64,000 nucleotides of DNA, from contig OZ023274.1 in assembly GCA_964007475.1 (NCBI GenBank), forward strand, positions 11,557,376 through 11,621,375, in the 5' to 3' direction. This document shows positions 51,380-64,000 of this stretch, in pieces. Source of the stretch: Hybos culiciformis. Its lineage: Eukaryota > Arthropoda > Insecta > Diptera > Hybotidae. Both the position numbers and the translations under genes were made by a program. Each line of letters starts with the position of its first letter. Within the stretch, counting starts at the first letter, position 1. The notes below the pieces were generated by a model that saw only the letters and a list, made by a program, of their open reading frames with translations, made no database searches and was not told the DNA's origin.

Positions 51380-51850
51380 AACTGAACACAGTTTAGTTTT
51401 AGTTACACCTCATAAATGAGAGCCGTTTAGAATACTTTGGTATTGGTCACAATCATATTGTCATATATCATATACTAATAAAACAATTTTCATGAAAATC
51501 AAGTCGCCAGCCCGAATATTTAGAAACAATTGAACTGTAACCATTTTTATAACTTTTCTCTGAGTTACATCTATCTATTTTAGGATTTTCTTCGAAATTC
51601 AGACCCCAACCCGAAATTCCTCTAATGGACGTTTAACACACTAATTTCCATCCAATATATAAATTTCACACAAAAATTTTTCAGATCCTTGGTTGGTTGA
51701 AAGCTTCTAGCTCCCAAATCCAAAACCGGAAAATCTCATCTTTTAGTCGAGGAAAAGTGAACAAGATTGCGCATATTTTAGGAGATGATAAATTAATAAG
51801 AATTTTACTAGGAGCCGGACGGACGGTCATTTAATGGAAACATGCAGTCC
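51380..51850. mobile_element. GC-richer interspersed repeat island
   Basis: About 470 bases with clearly higher GC than the flanks, including aaatcaagtcgccagcccg, cagaccccaacccgaaattc, aaatccaaaaccggaaaatc and gccggacggacggtcattta. Strings with repeated GGAC near CCG occur in several insect repeat families. No open frame survives on either strand. A similar short phrase, aaagcttctag, recurs at about 57030, suggesting dispersed copies of one family. The class (non-LTR, Helitron or SINE) is not determinable by eye. Confidence 0.45.
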
Positions 51851-52121
51851 TTTTTTTAATTTTCGGTGGATTTAAAAGGATATAATCAATCATAAATCTT
51901 TGTTGTATTAAAATCCTTATTACTCTTGAGAATTAAAAATTTATGACTGAAATTAGTAATGCAAAAAAAGACATAATTCTAGAAAGCATTTTCTTTTTCC
52001 TTTTGAATTTTTATACAAATCAAATTTAATGAATAAAAGATTAATTGGCTAATATTAATTCGGTATTCCATTAGAGATTATCATATGCCTCCGGAAAAAT
52101 AGATATCCATTTTTGTTTTTC

Positions 52122-52162
52122 TTTTTATTTCTTCTTATTTTTATTTCTTCTTATTTTTATTT
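52122..52162. repeat. Short tandem repeat, unit about 17 bases
   Basis: tatttcttcttattttt is repeated about twice in a T-rich stretch, likely by slippage. Confidence 0.7.
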
Positions 52163-53956
52163 TTTTTTTTGAATCTTTCTTTCAAATAAGTTGAATGATT
52201 TTTCCTTTTTTGAAAACCAAAAGTAACAAGTTTCTCATTCCACTATTTCTACTATAATTTTAGAATAAATTGAATTATTTGAATTTTCTTTTTATTGATA
52301 CAAAACAAAATAATATTTATTTTAACTTTTATTTCTTAGAATTTGGTTTTAAAAATAATTGGATAACATTTTTTTGTAATTTTCCAAATTCTACTTTAAC
52401 GTCGTCTCATCAAAATATTTATAATTTTTTTTTAATGGGGCTTATCGTTTTCAGTTAAATTTGCTCTACTTAATGGTAAAATCAAAACTTGAGATTCTTT
52501 AGAGGTTTGGTCTTTTTTTTTGTAAATTAATTGGTGGAAATATGAATTTGCGAGATTACATTTGAAATATAATGTATATATATATAATTCTATATTGTTT
52601 TGAAAAATTTTTTTATTTGTATTTTCTAATAAATAACAGTATGGTGTTTGCCACAAAGATTAATGGATATTTGTATTTTATTCTTGAGATCTAATATAAA
52701 AGAGAGAAAAAAAATTATTTCTTTGATTAATGTCAGATAATTGGTAACAGTGGCGTGGCGATGTTAGTAATAAATATGCAAATATAACTTATTGTACTGT
52801 TCAGCTTGAGAAATTTTAAAGGAAAATTAATGGTGAATTAAATTAAAGAAATTTTCATAAAATAAATGATGGATTATAGATAAAATTGTATTATATAAAA
52901 TTATATTAAATAAAATTGTATTATATACAATTTCTATAAGGTATTAGAGGAGCCAATTTTAAATTTAAACACTTCAGAGATTTAGCTCTATATTTATTCC
53001 GATTGTTAATTTTTTTCCTTCAGTTTTATAAAAAAATTCTAATTAAATCAGAAACCAATATCTGTTACTTTTTGACGTTAGACTTGACCTTTACTTATTG
53101 AATTTTAAAATCAATTTAATTTTGGATAATATTAAAAACCACATATTGTTGAACCATAAATTAATTAAAATAAAGGATACAATAAGTTAAAAAAAAAAAA
53201 TGTGTATTAATAATGTTGACTTAACACTTAAACTCTTAATATATTTTGACCTGAAGTGAAATATTATTATTATAAGCGATATTAAACAATAAGTACATAT
53301 TTATATAAAAAAAAAATATATATATTTAAGTAAGAATTATTTATGTCTCATAAAAAAAAAAAAATTAGCACTGTAGACGTTTTTTTTTTTTATTAATTTA
53401 ATTTAATGGAATTTTTAATTTATGTTAAAATTCGATTACATGTTGCTAATGGCATTGCCCATAAAAATATATTTTATATATGTTAGTTTTTTTTTTTTTT
53501 TTGTTTAAAGAAATTCGACCATGAGATAAAATTTCATTTTTATTATTCCAATATAAATTTTCGAGAGCATACTTTAAGTATGTATGTGTGGTACTTGAAT
53601 TTTTCCGTAATCTTATATATCTGTAATTGGAAATTTTAGTATTTTATATATCTAAACTCGTAAACCTAACCATCGTAACTTATTTATTTTACTGCACAAT
53701 TAATTTTTAATTTAAAAAAATTGATATGATATCTTTGGGAAAAAAATTAATTAAAAAAAGAGAAAAAAATTAATTATAAAGATCTAGAATGTGATTAGAG
53801 TTTGAAAATGTAATATTTTAAAAAAATTTCATTAAAATTTTATTGTGAATAACGTTCTTAAAAATTAATTATTATTTTATGCCACATAAATAATAATTTA
53901 ATTCCCCAAAATAAACTTAATTCAAGTGGCCAAATTGGAAAATTAACACAAATTCC

Positions 53957-54017
53957 AGGCCGAGGTGCGAATGGAACCCACGACCGAAAATGCCGTAGGA
54001 TAAGGGCCATGACAATC
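53957..54017 (-). mobile_element. tRNA-derived SINE-like fragment, minus strand
   Basis: Read on the minus strand, tggcccttatcctacggc is followed by tcggtcgtgggttccattcg and cacctcgg. This resembles a decayed tRNA: an A-box-like start, then a B box ggttccattcg (53968-53978; consensus GGTTCGAATCC). It is the most GC-rich spot in the surrounding several kilobases. Spacing between the two boxes is short and no clover-leaf can be closed, which fits a SINE head fragment better than a tRNA gene. Confidence 0.45.
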
Positions 54018-57000
54018 GACAAAAATATTAAATTTGATTTATTTTTTGTATTTTTAAGTAGCTAACAATGTAATTTTTAACTTTTGTATTAATTAATAAA
54101 ATAAAATTACTTTTCTCATTCCTTTCCTTAACTTTGAATTCTTTTTTGAAGGAAGATTATTATTTTATTGATCCCTGTATTCCATAATTTATTCTTAAAA
54201 ATTCGAGTCGCTGAACTCAAAAAATTGTTTAAAAGATATATGTAGTTATTTTGATATTATTATTTTAATTTCAATATTATAAATTCTAAAATAAGGGTAT
54301 CTTCTGAATCCTAAAAATAATGAAAAAGCTCTCTCCGCGTAAGAAAGTATTGCCTGATTTTCCCGCGAAATTCTCAAGCAAAATTAAAACAAAGTTCTAA
54401 GAGAACTTTATTCGCCAGGAAATTTATAAGAGCAAATTATTAACAAATTAAAAAAGTCGCTCAATTGAGGCTGTGGATTCCACTTGTGCTGTATTCTTTT
54501 GTTTACTTGTTTTTCCATTCCAATCAACAAACATCCTTCACACTTATATTAATTTATAAAGTTAATTTTAGTTTGATGTTTTTCATATTGTTCATCGATA
54601 AAAATAGAAAAATTCAGAATGCTCAAAGAAATTGAGACTTCCATGGCAGGCATCATTTATAATTCATTTTTTTCTGTATTCACTTTAAATTAAATATCCG
54701 ATTAATATATTTTACTGAAGCCATAAAAATGTTTTTTTATGACAATTATTTGTTGTTCAGATTTTTTTTTCTTTTATTCATCACACGTAAAGAGGTGATG
54801 GGATTTTAAGATAAAAAGGATTCTAAATTTTATTTAAGTTATTTTTTTTTGTTGAAATTATTTTATCTTAAAAAAAAATTTTGTCACTTTTACGCTTTTT
54901 TTTTCTCTCTAAATACCATCAAATTTATGACTAGGTTAGCATCTGTTCAAAATATTTTTCACTTAAAAACAAACTACTAAATAAACCATTTTTGTGACCG
55001 CAAAAGAAAATTACGTGTTTTCTATACTGAAGCTAATAATTTTCACATTTATTGATTCCTTGAAAACTTTATTTAGGTAATAGGTATACCCCGAAAGTTA
55101 TCTAAAACAAGTTCTTATTTTACTTTTTCACCCTGGGTTTTTGAATATTCCTATATCAACTTCGGATGAGTAAATAGCTTAACTTTTAGTTGAAATCGAA
55201 CAGATATTGTTGCTATATTTCAATGTAAAGATCCATAATATTTGAAAGTTATATTCAAAAATAATAATTTTTTTGAAATTCAAAAACCAATATTTGGAAA
55301 AAAAACTTTTTAATTTATTTCATTTTATTAAATTAATGTGAAAAAAAAGAGAATTTTAAACCCTCTGTGGATCATGAACTGAAAATATTCTTATTTCATA
55401 TTGTTACTATGCTGCACTGCTAAGAAAAATATTATTAACCTACAAGAATATTTAAATTGACCTTTATTCTTAGCTATTTTAAATGTCATTTTTATTCATA
55501 ATTAAATTATTTTATTGAGTTCCTCAATTATGACCGCGGCAAAAAAAATGAAAAAAGTATATTTTCAGTTTTAAAATGGAAAAAAAAATTACATAGATAA
55601 TTGCATTAGAAATGCAGCGCATAAGTGCACTTTAGTTCTCATACCAAATAATGTTTAGTAAATTGTTTTAATTTCCCTTTTTTCAAACTTAATTTTTAAA
55701 ATCTTAAGAGGAGACTGTTCCTTTTAAGTAATTCAAAAAATAATAATAAAAATATGACATGAATAAAAAGAATATAAATTTTATATTTTTGTCGTCATAT
55801 CGATCAATTTCAAACTTAATGAACAATTGAAAATATAATAATACTTCAAATTTTGACAACCACCCATCAAACTTTCTAATTCAATCAAAAAGCTATGAAT
55901 TTATGTTTCATTAAAAACATTGGCGAATATTCTCTTCAATCAAAAAATAAAAAAAATATATAGAAAATAAATAATTAAATAAATAAATATAGATTTATAT
56001 ATATAAATATTTATATTGTATGTATTTTATGTATATTTCAAAAATAAAGTTAAAAAGAAAAAATTATTTGTTAGAAATAAACTTTTGAGAATCTATTAAG
56101 ATTTTCTTTATAGTTCAAGTTTATTATTATTATTATTATTTTTTTTCATTGTGATATTAAAGAAGTCAAATGGACACAGTATGATTTTATTACACCATTT
56201 AAAGTGCTTTGAGAAATTCTTTCACAACTAAATAATATAATGAAGGTTAATGGAAATAAAACATAAAAGGGAAGAAAAGAACAAAAAAAAACATACTACT
56301 TTAGGAAATATTAAAAAAAAAAAAATTATATATGATGTCTTCACTTAAATATAAATTTAAGTTATAAAGATGTTACGCCAGTTTTATAATAGATATGTTC
56401 AATTTTTATGTTATTGGCAATTGATATAAAAACATACATGGGATACGTGGATAGTGTTATTTTAATATTTTATAATCAGAAATATAATTTTTTTTTATAT
56501 TTTTAAGATTTTATTCAAACGATTTTGATGTAGGTACAAAAATTTATAATAAGTTAATATAATTTTAGTTCAAAATAGTTTTTTCTATAGGAATAAAATT
56601 ATAGGAATAAAATTATTATTATAACAAAAAAATTGTTTGCTCACAAGCTAAATCGGTTGTTATAATTGTACAAACGTATTTGAGTCCAAGTACTTTCTCA
56701 AAAATAAAAAAAAAACAATGCAAATAACAATTTAAGATTTTTCACATACTCAACTGACTTTCATTTCTAAACTTTTAACATCATGACAGAAAAAAAAACA
56801 AGAGGCTTAATAATAATAACATTTTACTATTCCGTTATTAGGTACATATTCAGTTGATGAAAACCTAAAAGAAAAAAAGGACATTAAAACCATTAATTAA
56901 ATAACCAAACAAGATGTTAGTGAAACCATTACAATATGATCATAATATTTAGGATTTTCTCAATTTCGTATATGTATATATAGTAAAAAAAAAAACTTTC

Positions 57001-60000
57001 ACAATCTGTACAATCTTTTCTGACAGGCTAAAAGCTTCTAGGTTTCAAGATAGAATTCAAATAATATACATATTAATTTAATGCTTCCTGAAAATAAGTT
57101 AATTTTTATGTCATTAAGAGGAATTGCTATATATTTTATTTATGTATGGAATGTATGTTTAAAGTAAATTATTACGTTATGTCACACAAAATATATACAA
57201 AATATTAATACATATATACTACAATTTTATAACAAAAATGTGTTCATTATAGAAAAATGAATGAACATTTCTTTGTTTATATACATATAAAACATATACA
57301 AATTTAGTTAGATATAATATGTATGAATGAATTTACTCTACTTATTTTTTTGATTAATTAAATTTAACGAACGTAAATTACTAAATGAATTTTCTCCTTT
57401 TAATATTTTAGTAAAAGAGTTTATGTAATATATAACTAAACATACACGATATTTAAATTTTGTTTTGCCTTAAATTTGTTATTAAATTATTTTCATTTAA
57501 AAGTAATTTAACTTTTTCTTAAATACATTTTTAATATTAATATTTAGAAAATATTTAGAACTTCAAAATTTTATTTGAATTATGTATATTTATTCTAAAT
57601 ATAATTGAAATATTACTTAGAACTATGGAAAGAGATTTCAAAATAATTATTTTCTTTATCATTGAATTCAGAATTTTTGGTTCAGTGATAAAATATGTTA
57701 GCTTTGCTTTATTCCTAGAGCTGTAAGCATAAATTTTGATATTCCAGGCGTTTTTATCGTATTAGAAGTCTGTGAGATTTTTTTTAGAGGAACTGAGTTT
57801 TCGAATCTAGTTAGTAGGATTTTTATTATTTCAAATAAGTATAAAGACATCCACAATGTGAAATAACCAAATAACGATGTCATTTGCTGGCTGATACTTT
57901 AAATGTGTTAGTAACTAGGTTAATAAGTATTAAGGAAATTAATATAATAAAAACAGCATAAAAATTATAATTATAGCATAAAAATTAATTAAACATAAAA
58001 TAAAAATTGAAATATTATAATTAGTCGTATAGTTTTTTTTTTCAAATTTGTTATTATTTTAACATTAATTATTCTACATTTTATTGGTAATAATGTTAGA
58101 AGCTTTTATGTTTTTTTTTCAGAATTTTATTTCTGTTGCTTTCGAAGATAAGTAAAGGGACGAAATAAGCTTGAATAATTTTTTTTTTAAATTTTTTTAA
58201 AGGAAAAATTGTTCATAAACCTTTTTTTAGAATTATGAATTTGATAAAAAATATAAAATATATTAGATAATGAAAATAAAGTAATAAAATATATAAAAAT
58301 ACAAATTTTTCCTTATAATGTTTACATTCCATACTAGAAACGGAAACATGTAAAATGAAAATAAAAAATGTAAATAAAATTTTTACTATCAGACGAACAT
58401 TTTTATTCAAATTTTTCTGTTCTACTAGTAAAAGTTTTCAAGACTTAAAACTAAGCATAAAAAAAAAATTAAGAACAAACTTCGACATGGAAACAAAAGT
58501 GTTAAAATTTCTTAAATTCTTTAAAAACATTGAAATTTAAGACGTTCAAATTTTTCTATAATTTTACGATAAAATTGTTTTGAATATTAAGTTAACTAAT
58601 GATTTCAGAAGTTTTTTATTTGGTTTATTTTAACGATTTGCTTATGATGACAATAACACTAAAAGAATTCTAGTGAGCATAATAACTTCGGAAGTAGATA
58701 AATTTTCAATCATTATTCACATTCGTATTTTACTGTACGTATTGTACAAAATAATGTCTTTTTTTTTTATATTAAAATGCTGATTTATTATTATATAACA
58801 ATCAAAAAATTAATAAATTGTTGGTATAAGTAAATAAAAAATAAAATAAGTTTATGCTTGGTTCATAAAATAAATTGAATTATGAATTGAATAACAAATA
58901 AGTATTTTTTTATATATATATTTTTTTTATTTATATACAAGTCCAAGTCATATACATTTTTTTTTTGCATTATTGCTTTACTAAAATAATAAATTTAACT
59001 AAATAAGTTCATAAAACATTGAAATTGACAGAAAATTTATAATATTATCTTATGATGTACATTTTGCAGTGTATAAAATAGATAGGTACATAAAAATATA
59101 ATATTTTTCTAAATATAGCAATTTTACTGGCTTTCGGTTTTGAGTGAAAACTTTCACAAGAAAAAGTCCTAATTTATGTTTTTAAAGATTTACGATTTCG
59201 AAAAAAGTTAAATAGTGAAAGGAATGAACAAATGAGCAAGTAAAAATTTAGAAATTAAATTCAAAACATTATAAAATCCCAACAAAAATGTTCCTTCAAA
59301 GTTTAAAAACAGTTCTCTGTTTTAAAAACATTATTGTACGTACGTAGGTATCAATAATTGATAATTTTTTAAATTTTTAACAAAAAAATAAAATGTCATA
59401 TGGTTAAAACACTTGTGGGACGAATATTAACTAAATTAATTTTAACATCCTTTTGTTAACCAAATTTAATCTTTTGTGAAATTGTTCAATATATCTACAG
59501 AATGTGTACATATGCATTTTTTTGACATTATTATATTAAATTGTTTATGATAGCATAAAAGCTTTATAGTTACAATAATATATACTTAACTTATTAGTTA
59601 ACATTGTCGTATACATAATATTGTTGGGTAAATTTATTATATCCCAAAAAAAAATATATTATCTTAAAGTATATGTGAATATATTTTATATAAATATAAT
59701 AATGTGTAAATTATATACAAAAAAAATAAAAAAAATAAATCTTGTTTGCAAAAATAAGGGAAAAAAGAAACTTTTATACGTGTTTTTAATTTTATTAAAA
59801 ACCATTTCCAAGCGAAGAATGTAAATTACATTATTTTGTTTTTCTCATACATATAATATTATATAATATAATATTTTTATATATTGCATAAATTTACTAT
59901 ATAGTATAAAATATATGGTTTATTTCATTGATAAAAACAGAAAACCATATTGCAAGAACCTAAACTTCGAGATGAAAATTTTAATCCTCCTAAAAATTAC

Positions 60001-60210
60001 TTTAATGTTTTAGAAATTTAGAAGAAAATTTCTTCTCAGAAATATGGTTTTGGTTTTTGTCATTTTCAAATGTTTTTATAGAACAAAAAAAAAAATATAG
60101 AAAACAATTAATCAGAACGATTTACGCTAAAAAAATAACTCTTCTTGAGAAAACAATTTACTCGTTGCGATGAACCATAAACATTTTCAAATTTCCATAA
60201 GAACCTACCC

Positions 60211-60318
60211 TTTTACGGTTACGGTTACAACGAACAATTTTTGTCGTAACCGCGAAATTGGAATTTGTATGAGTTTCGCTGTTATGAGAAAGAAATATGT
60301 TATAACTGCGAAACTTAC
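60211..60318. mobile_element. Short inverted-motif cluster, possible DNA transposon relic
   Basis: acggttacggttac is followed by gtcgtaaccgcgaaa, then gagtttcgctgttatgag, then gttataactgcgaaac. The GCGAAA/TTTCGC and GGTTAC/GTAACC words recur in opposite orientations over about 100 bases. Internal repeats of TTATAAC and GCGAAA type remind me of pogo/Tigger-like terminal regions, but no end pair or target duplication was found. Confidence 0.3.
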
Positions 60319-61320
60319 CTTGTAAAAACCAGTATACTTTTTGTTTGGATAGGGATTACGTCTTCGGGGTTTTAGAATTTATTGGATTACTAGATTCAGA
60401 ATTTTCATCTTCCGGTTTTCGTTTCTATGGTTGCATGTTCACGATTCGTTCTCTGATTATCAATTAAAGTGTTTTTTTGTGTTTTACAATCAGGATATAT
60501 ATAAAGAGAAAATTTGTTTTGTTGAAAACATAATTATGTGGATGTTTTATTTGTGTATATTATTCTTTTACATTAATGAAAAAAAAAATGTTTTTGGAAA
60601 TCTATAAAAATATATTAAAACAAAACAATTTTACTAATTTATATTTCTAGTTATAAACATTTCAAACATATTTATGCACTAAATCTGCTCCACTATGTCC
60701 AGACTTTATATAACAATGTATATATTTTATTTACAGAAAAATTTAATTCTTTCTTTTCTCTGTTGACTATATAAAAATAATAAAGCTAAATTAATTTTAT
60801 GTTAACTAAAAAAAAATATATGTATATATACAAGAGTTTCAACTTAATTTCTAGTTTATTAAACAATGTTAAGTAAAATTGATAAAAAGGTATTTTTTTT
60901 TTAATTAAAATGTATAAGCTTTTAAGGGAAAATCGGATATTTTTCACTTTAATAATAAGAACGTGATTACAAAAAAAATATTCAGTACCAGTTAAGGTAA
61001 ATAAAAATATAAATAATGAAATTTATATTTTATATTACATATACTTAAATTTGATTTTGTAAATCAATTTAAATTAACGTACAAACAATGTTATGCTAAC
61101 TTAGTGTACAATATTATGCTTATGATATTGCTCATTTGATACCAATTGGAATTGGGATTATTTAAGAAAGTTAACCGAATGCGGTTAAGTATCAAACTTT
61201 GTTGTTTGTTTTCGGAAACTTAAATAATGTCTTTCTTTCTGCATTCCATATTTTCAACATTTTATTTATTGTACTTTTTATCTATCAGTATATAATAGTT
61301 TTCTTTTTTTTTTATCGCAG

Positions 61321-61374
61321 GATTCAACTGATATTGCATGTTATGGAACCTCGCTGATCGATTATATTTTATAA
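61321..61374 (+). other. Candidate terminal coding exon of an unknown gene
   Basis: A strong pyrimidine tract and acceptor (ttttatcgcag, ending at 61320) are followed by a segment of higher GC. In the frame starting at 61321 it reads DSTDIACYGTSLIDYIL and then TAA at 61372-61374. The amino-acid composition is unlike the Lys/Asn/Phe/Ile-rich noise elsewhere in the region. I do not recognise the protein. No upstream exon of the same gene was identified within the window. A gtaaaa at 61379 could alternatively be a donor, making this an internal or untranslated exon. It remains a short, isolated candidate. Confidence 0.3.
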
Positions 61375-61982
61375 AAAGGTAAAACTACAGTAAAATTGAT
61401 GGTGAATATTATGTCGTGAACTTATATTATGTTTTTTTTATAAATTGAGGATAAAATAAGTAAAGTGTTGCTCATTTTCACAAATAGTATCCGAAACTCA
61501 CGTCGCTAGAATAATGTAAAAATATTAAAATGAAAAACACCATTAATGTACTAGTCTGGACTTAAATTCATATTCCTTTGTGTATAATTGTAATTTTGGA
61601 AGTAAATTGATACACCTGAGTTAAAAATATTTTCTTAAACGAATTCAATTTTTTTTTTTGTTAAATCAATTTGACATGTTTAAGTTTTTAATACATATGG
61701 ATACGCTACACTCGTATAATAAAATTAAAATTATTTTGATTTTATGATATAATATTTACCTTCAAACCGGTATAATGTATAATGCATATTTTATGAGATA
61801 TAAAAAAAAAATTGTTTTTTTTTTTTTTTTTAATCAAATGAAAACTCGTGCAGAAGATTTTTTGAATTAAGGTTCTTAATGAAAATATGATTTAACGATT
61901 CTCTCTACATAAGAAAATGTAAAACGTTTACGGGGATAAAGACTTATTCAATCAGACATTATCATAATAAAAATTTTCTGCG

Positions 61983-61998
61983 GCATAAAATTTTATGC
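61983..61998. repeat. 16-bp perfect palindrome
   Basis: gcataaaattttatgc, bounded by GC-rich cg and gg. It is a short symmetrical site of unknown significance. Confidence 0.7.
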
Positions 61999-63293
61999 GG
62001 TGAAGAAAAAATAAAAATAAAATAAAAATAAAAAAGGGGTTTATACTTATATATTATACTCAAAAAAAAGGATAACAAAATTCATAATTAATCAATTAAT
62101 TATTTTAAATTTTTTAATTAAAAATTTACAAAGGCAAAAGCAATTTGTGAAAATTCATTGTCGTAATATTTGATTTAACAAATTAAATGTAATTCTGAAA
62201 CATTATAGGGAGTCATGGTTTTTGGTTACCTATTCGCAAAAAAAAAGGTGCGATTTGTATTTGAATTGCTTAATCCTTTTCAAGTGTTTTATTATATTTA
62301 TAGCTATTTGAATATCATAATATTGCATAGAAGATTTATAAATGTATACATTTTTCCCACATAAAAAAAGGTACAAAAAAAATCATCGTGGTGGCAATAC
62401 TAAATGTTATACATGATGGTTTATAATTTTGGAAGAAAAGGTCTCTAAGTTGAGAGACGATTCTTACAAATTTCCTTTCATATATTATAGAACAATTATA
62501 GCCGATTATATTTTTCGGTCCTTTTTTTTTGTTTCGAGATAATTTTGAAACTTAACATTTTTTCAAAAATTAAAAATTAGACATGTTTGACAGCATTTTT
62601 CTTACACTTAGCAGTACCTATTCTAGTATACATCAGGAATTAGGATACATTAGAGTTGTTTAGTATAAAATTAAGTTCTGAAGCTTACAAAATTCCTCAA
62701 AATTATTCAAAATTTAAGACTAATGACAATTCAAAGTTGTGAAATAAAACATATGACAATTTCGCATATCATTATGTAAAAATTTTTCTTGAGAACAGTC
62801 CTTTAAATAAAACTTAAATCAGTGGTATATAATATGAAAATTTCTATTATGCTACAAATTTTTTATTCAATATTATTATCAAAAATCTATATACAACAAT
62901 CGTTAGAAAGAAGAGGCATCAATTGTTTTTTTTTTTCTTTGAATGAGTTCAATGGTTTAAAAATTAATGCTCCCCAATCAATAGAATGTTATTATGTTTT
63001 TTTATTTAAGCATATTAAATTCAATGAAAAAAAAAATTTATAAACGAAAATGAACAATTTTGTTTTTTTATTTCATTTTATAGTTCAGAGAATTAAATGT
63101 CAATAGATATCAAAGAAAAATTATTTTTTAAGAGTAATCTATTTAGTTCAAAGAAGTAATAATTAAGTTTAAAACAATATTAATTTACATCTTTACATTT
63201 ATATTCTTTAATGTACATATTTGTATTCATCCGAACAATATTAATTTTCAGATATCTTATTTTAAAAATCAGCAATTTGTTAACTAAAAAATA

Positions 63294-63339
63294 AGGAAGA
63301 CTGTTATATAGTTCTAAGAAGTAAGTAACAGTCTTCTTT
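63294..63339. repeat. Hairpin-forming inverted repeat
   Basis: gaagactgtta (63296-63306) pairs perfectly with taacagtcttc (63326-63336) across a 19-base loop. Pairing extends a few bases further with one mismatch. It could be a small foldback or a transcribed hairpin. Confidence 0.65.
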
Positions 63340-64000
63340 ACCAGACATTTTTTTTTCATAAAACCCGAATAGTATATTCAGAGTTGATAAAATAGTTTCT
63401 TGTACTCGTTAATTCAGGTAAAAAATTTAATAGCTCCTACAAACTTCTAGCCTGTGGAGGAGAACCGAATTTTTACCAACAATATGCTGTGAAGATATAT
63501 AATGTAGCAGTCATACTCTCTATAACATTCGACAAATAAAATTATAGTTCTATTTTTATATTACAAAACTGTTTTAAAACTTAATAATAAACTCAACAAT
63601 AATAATAATGACTTGATGTGTATTAAAAATAAATTGCTGACATCTTTACTGAAATTGACAAGTGGTCTCTATTGAAATAAAAGAAAATGTTTAACTAAAA
63701 AAAAAAAGAAGAAAATTGTATCTATAAGAAAATAACGATTTGAAGCTTTGTAATAAGGAAAATCCAAATGTAAAGGAAACATTAAAAATTGTTGGCATAG
63801 TTCTAATTTTTTTATTTAATTTTTTTTTTTTTTTGTTATTCTGAAAAGATGTCAACTTTTATTTGAATTAATGACTATATTATGGACACAATAAAACTTT
63901 AATTTAGTCACGTAACGAAAAAAATGTTTAATTTGATGTTAACCCATCAATTTATTTTAGTGTAGAGGTATTTACATTTTATAATACTAAATTTTTATAC

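Larger units (their letters stand above)
36501..64000. other. 27 kb AT-rich non-coding region with scattered repeat relics
   Basis: I see no intact gene on either strand. Compared with the first 36 kb, long homopolymers are much rarer and the sequence reads as more complex AT-rich DNA. Fragments listed separately include a possible transposase relic (37054-37399), short tandem repeats, two tRNA-like antisense B boxes (43849, 53968), a TA-flanked inverted-repeat element (50430), a GC-richer island (51380-51850) and a candidate exon (61321). It could be intergenic DNA or a large intron of a gene whose exons lie mostly outside the window. Confidence 0.55.

Noticed and set aside
57698..57883. Minus-strand frame of 61 codons with a more balanced composition (MTSLFGYFTLWMSL start)
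   Set aside because: Nothing recognisable, short, no splice partners; length is within chance for the window. Worth including only in a genome-wide homology search.
1..64000. Intact tRNA, rRNA or CRISPR-like arrays
   Set aside because: None seen. The two B-box matches lack foldable clover-leafs, and no spaced repeat array exists; the genome is eukaryotic.

Overview
The window is extremely AT-rich eukaryotic DNA. It has long A and T homopolymers, simple repeats, canonical GT-AG introns and one intron of almost 19 kb. The only gene I can support with confidence is a plus-strand orthologue of 3-phosphoinositide-dependent protein kinase 1 (PDK1, Pdk1/Pk61C in flies). Its sequence follows my memory of the Drosophila protein closely: the run from PNDYIFGKY into the glycine loop, [31 protein letters not shown], a KNSFDL junction, and a C-terminal PH domain. 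I infer an insect, most likely a dipteran, with a very AT-rich genome. The species cannot be named from this sequence.

Layout. 1-4745: non-coding, either upstream sequence or an upstream intron, with a (TA)n tract, a small CGG-rich spot and a possible hAT-type terminus. 4746-27528: four coding exons of Pdk1 (4794-5640, 24375-25346, 26606-26880, 27412-27528). Joined, they give 2,211 nt and 736 residues. Exon 1 carries a long Ser/Thr/Asn/Gln-rich N-terminal region plus the ATP-binding glycine loop. Exon 2 carries nearly all the rest of the kinase domain. Exons 3 and 4 carry the PH domain. The 18.7 kb first intron interrupts the kinase ATP site, one codon before the catalytic lysine. 27529-about 36.5 kb: the 3' UTR and downstream flank, full of homopolymers, with no other gene seen. 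About 36.5-64 kb: still AT-rich but visibly poorer in long homopolymers. It contains scattered fragments of what look like old transposons: a possible P-element-like transposase relic, tRNA-derived SINE-like pieces, a TA-flanked MITE-like element and a more GC-rich repeat island. One isolated candidate terminal exon lies near 61.32 kb.

Function. PDK1 is the PIP3-recruited AGC kinase that phosphorylates the activation loop of Akt, S6K, SGK and PKC-type kinases. The kinase, PIF-pocket and PH residues visible here are intact, so the gene looks functional. I found no convincing novel multi-gene system. The parts most worth checking are the N-terminal low-complexity region, the enlarged activation segment, the compositional change near 36.5 kb, the foldback element in intron 1 and the isolated exon-like segment at 61.3 kb.
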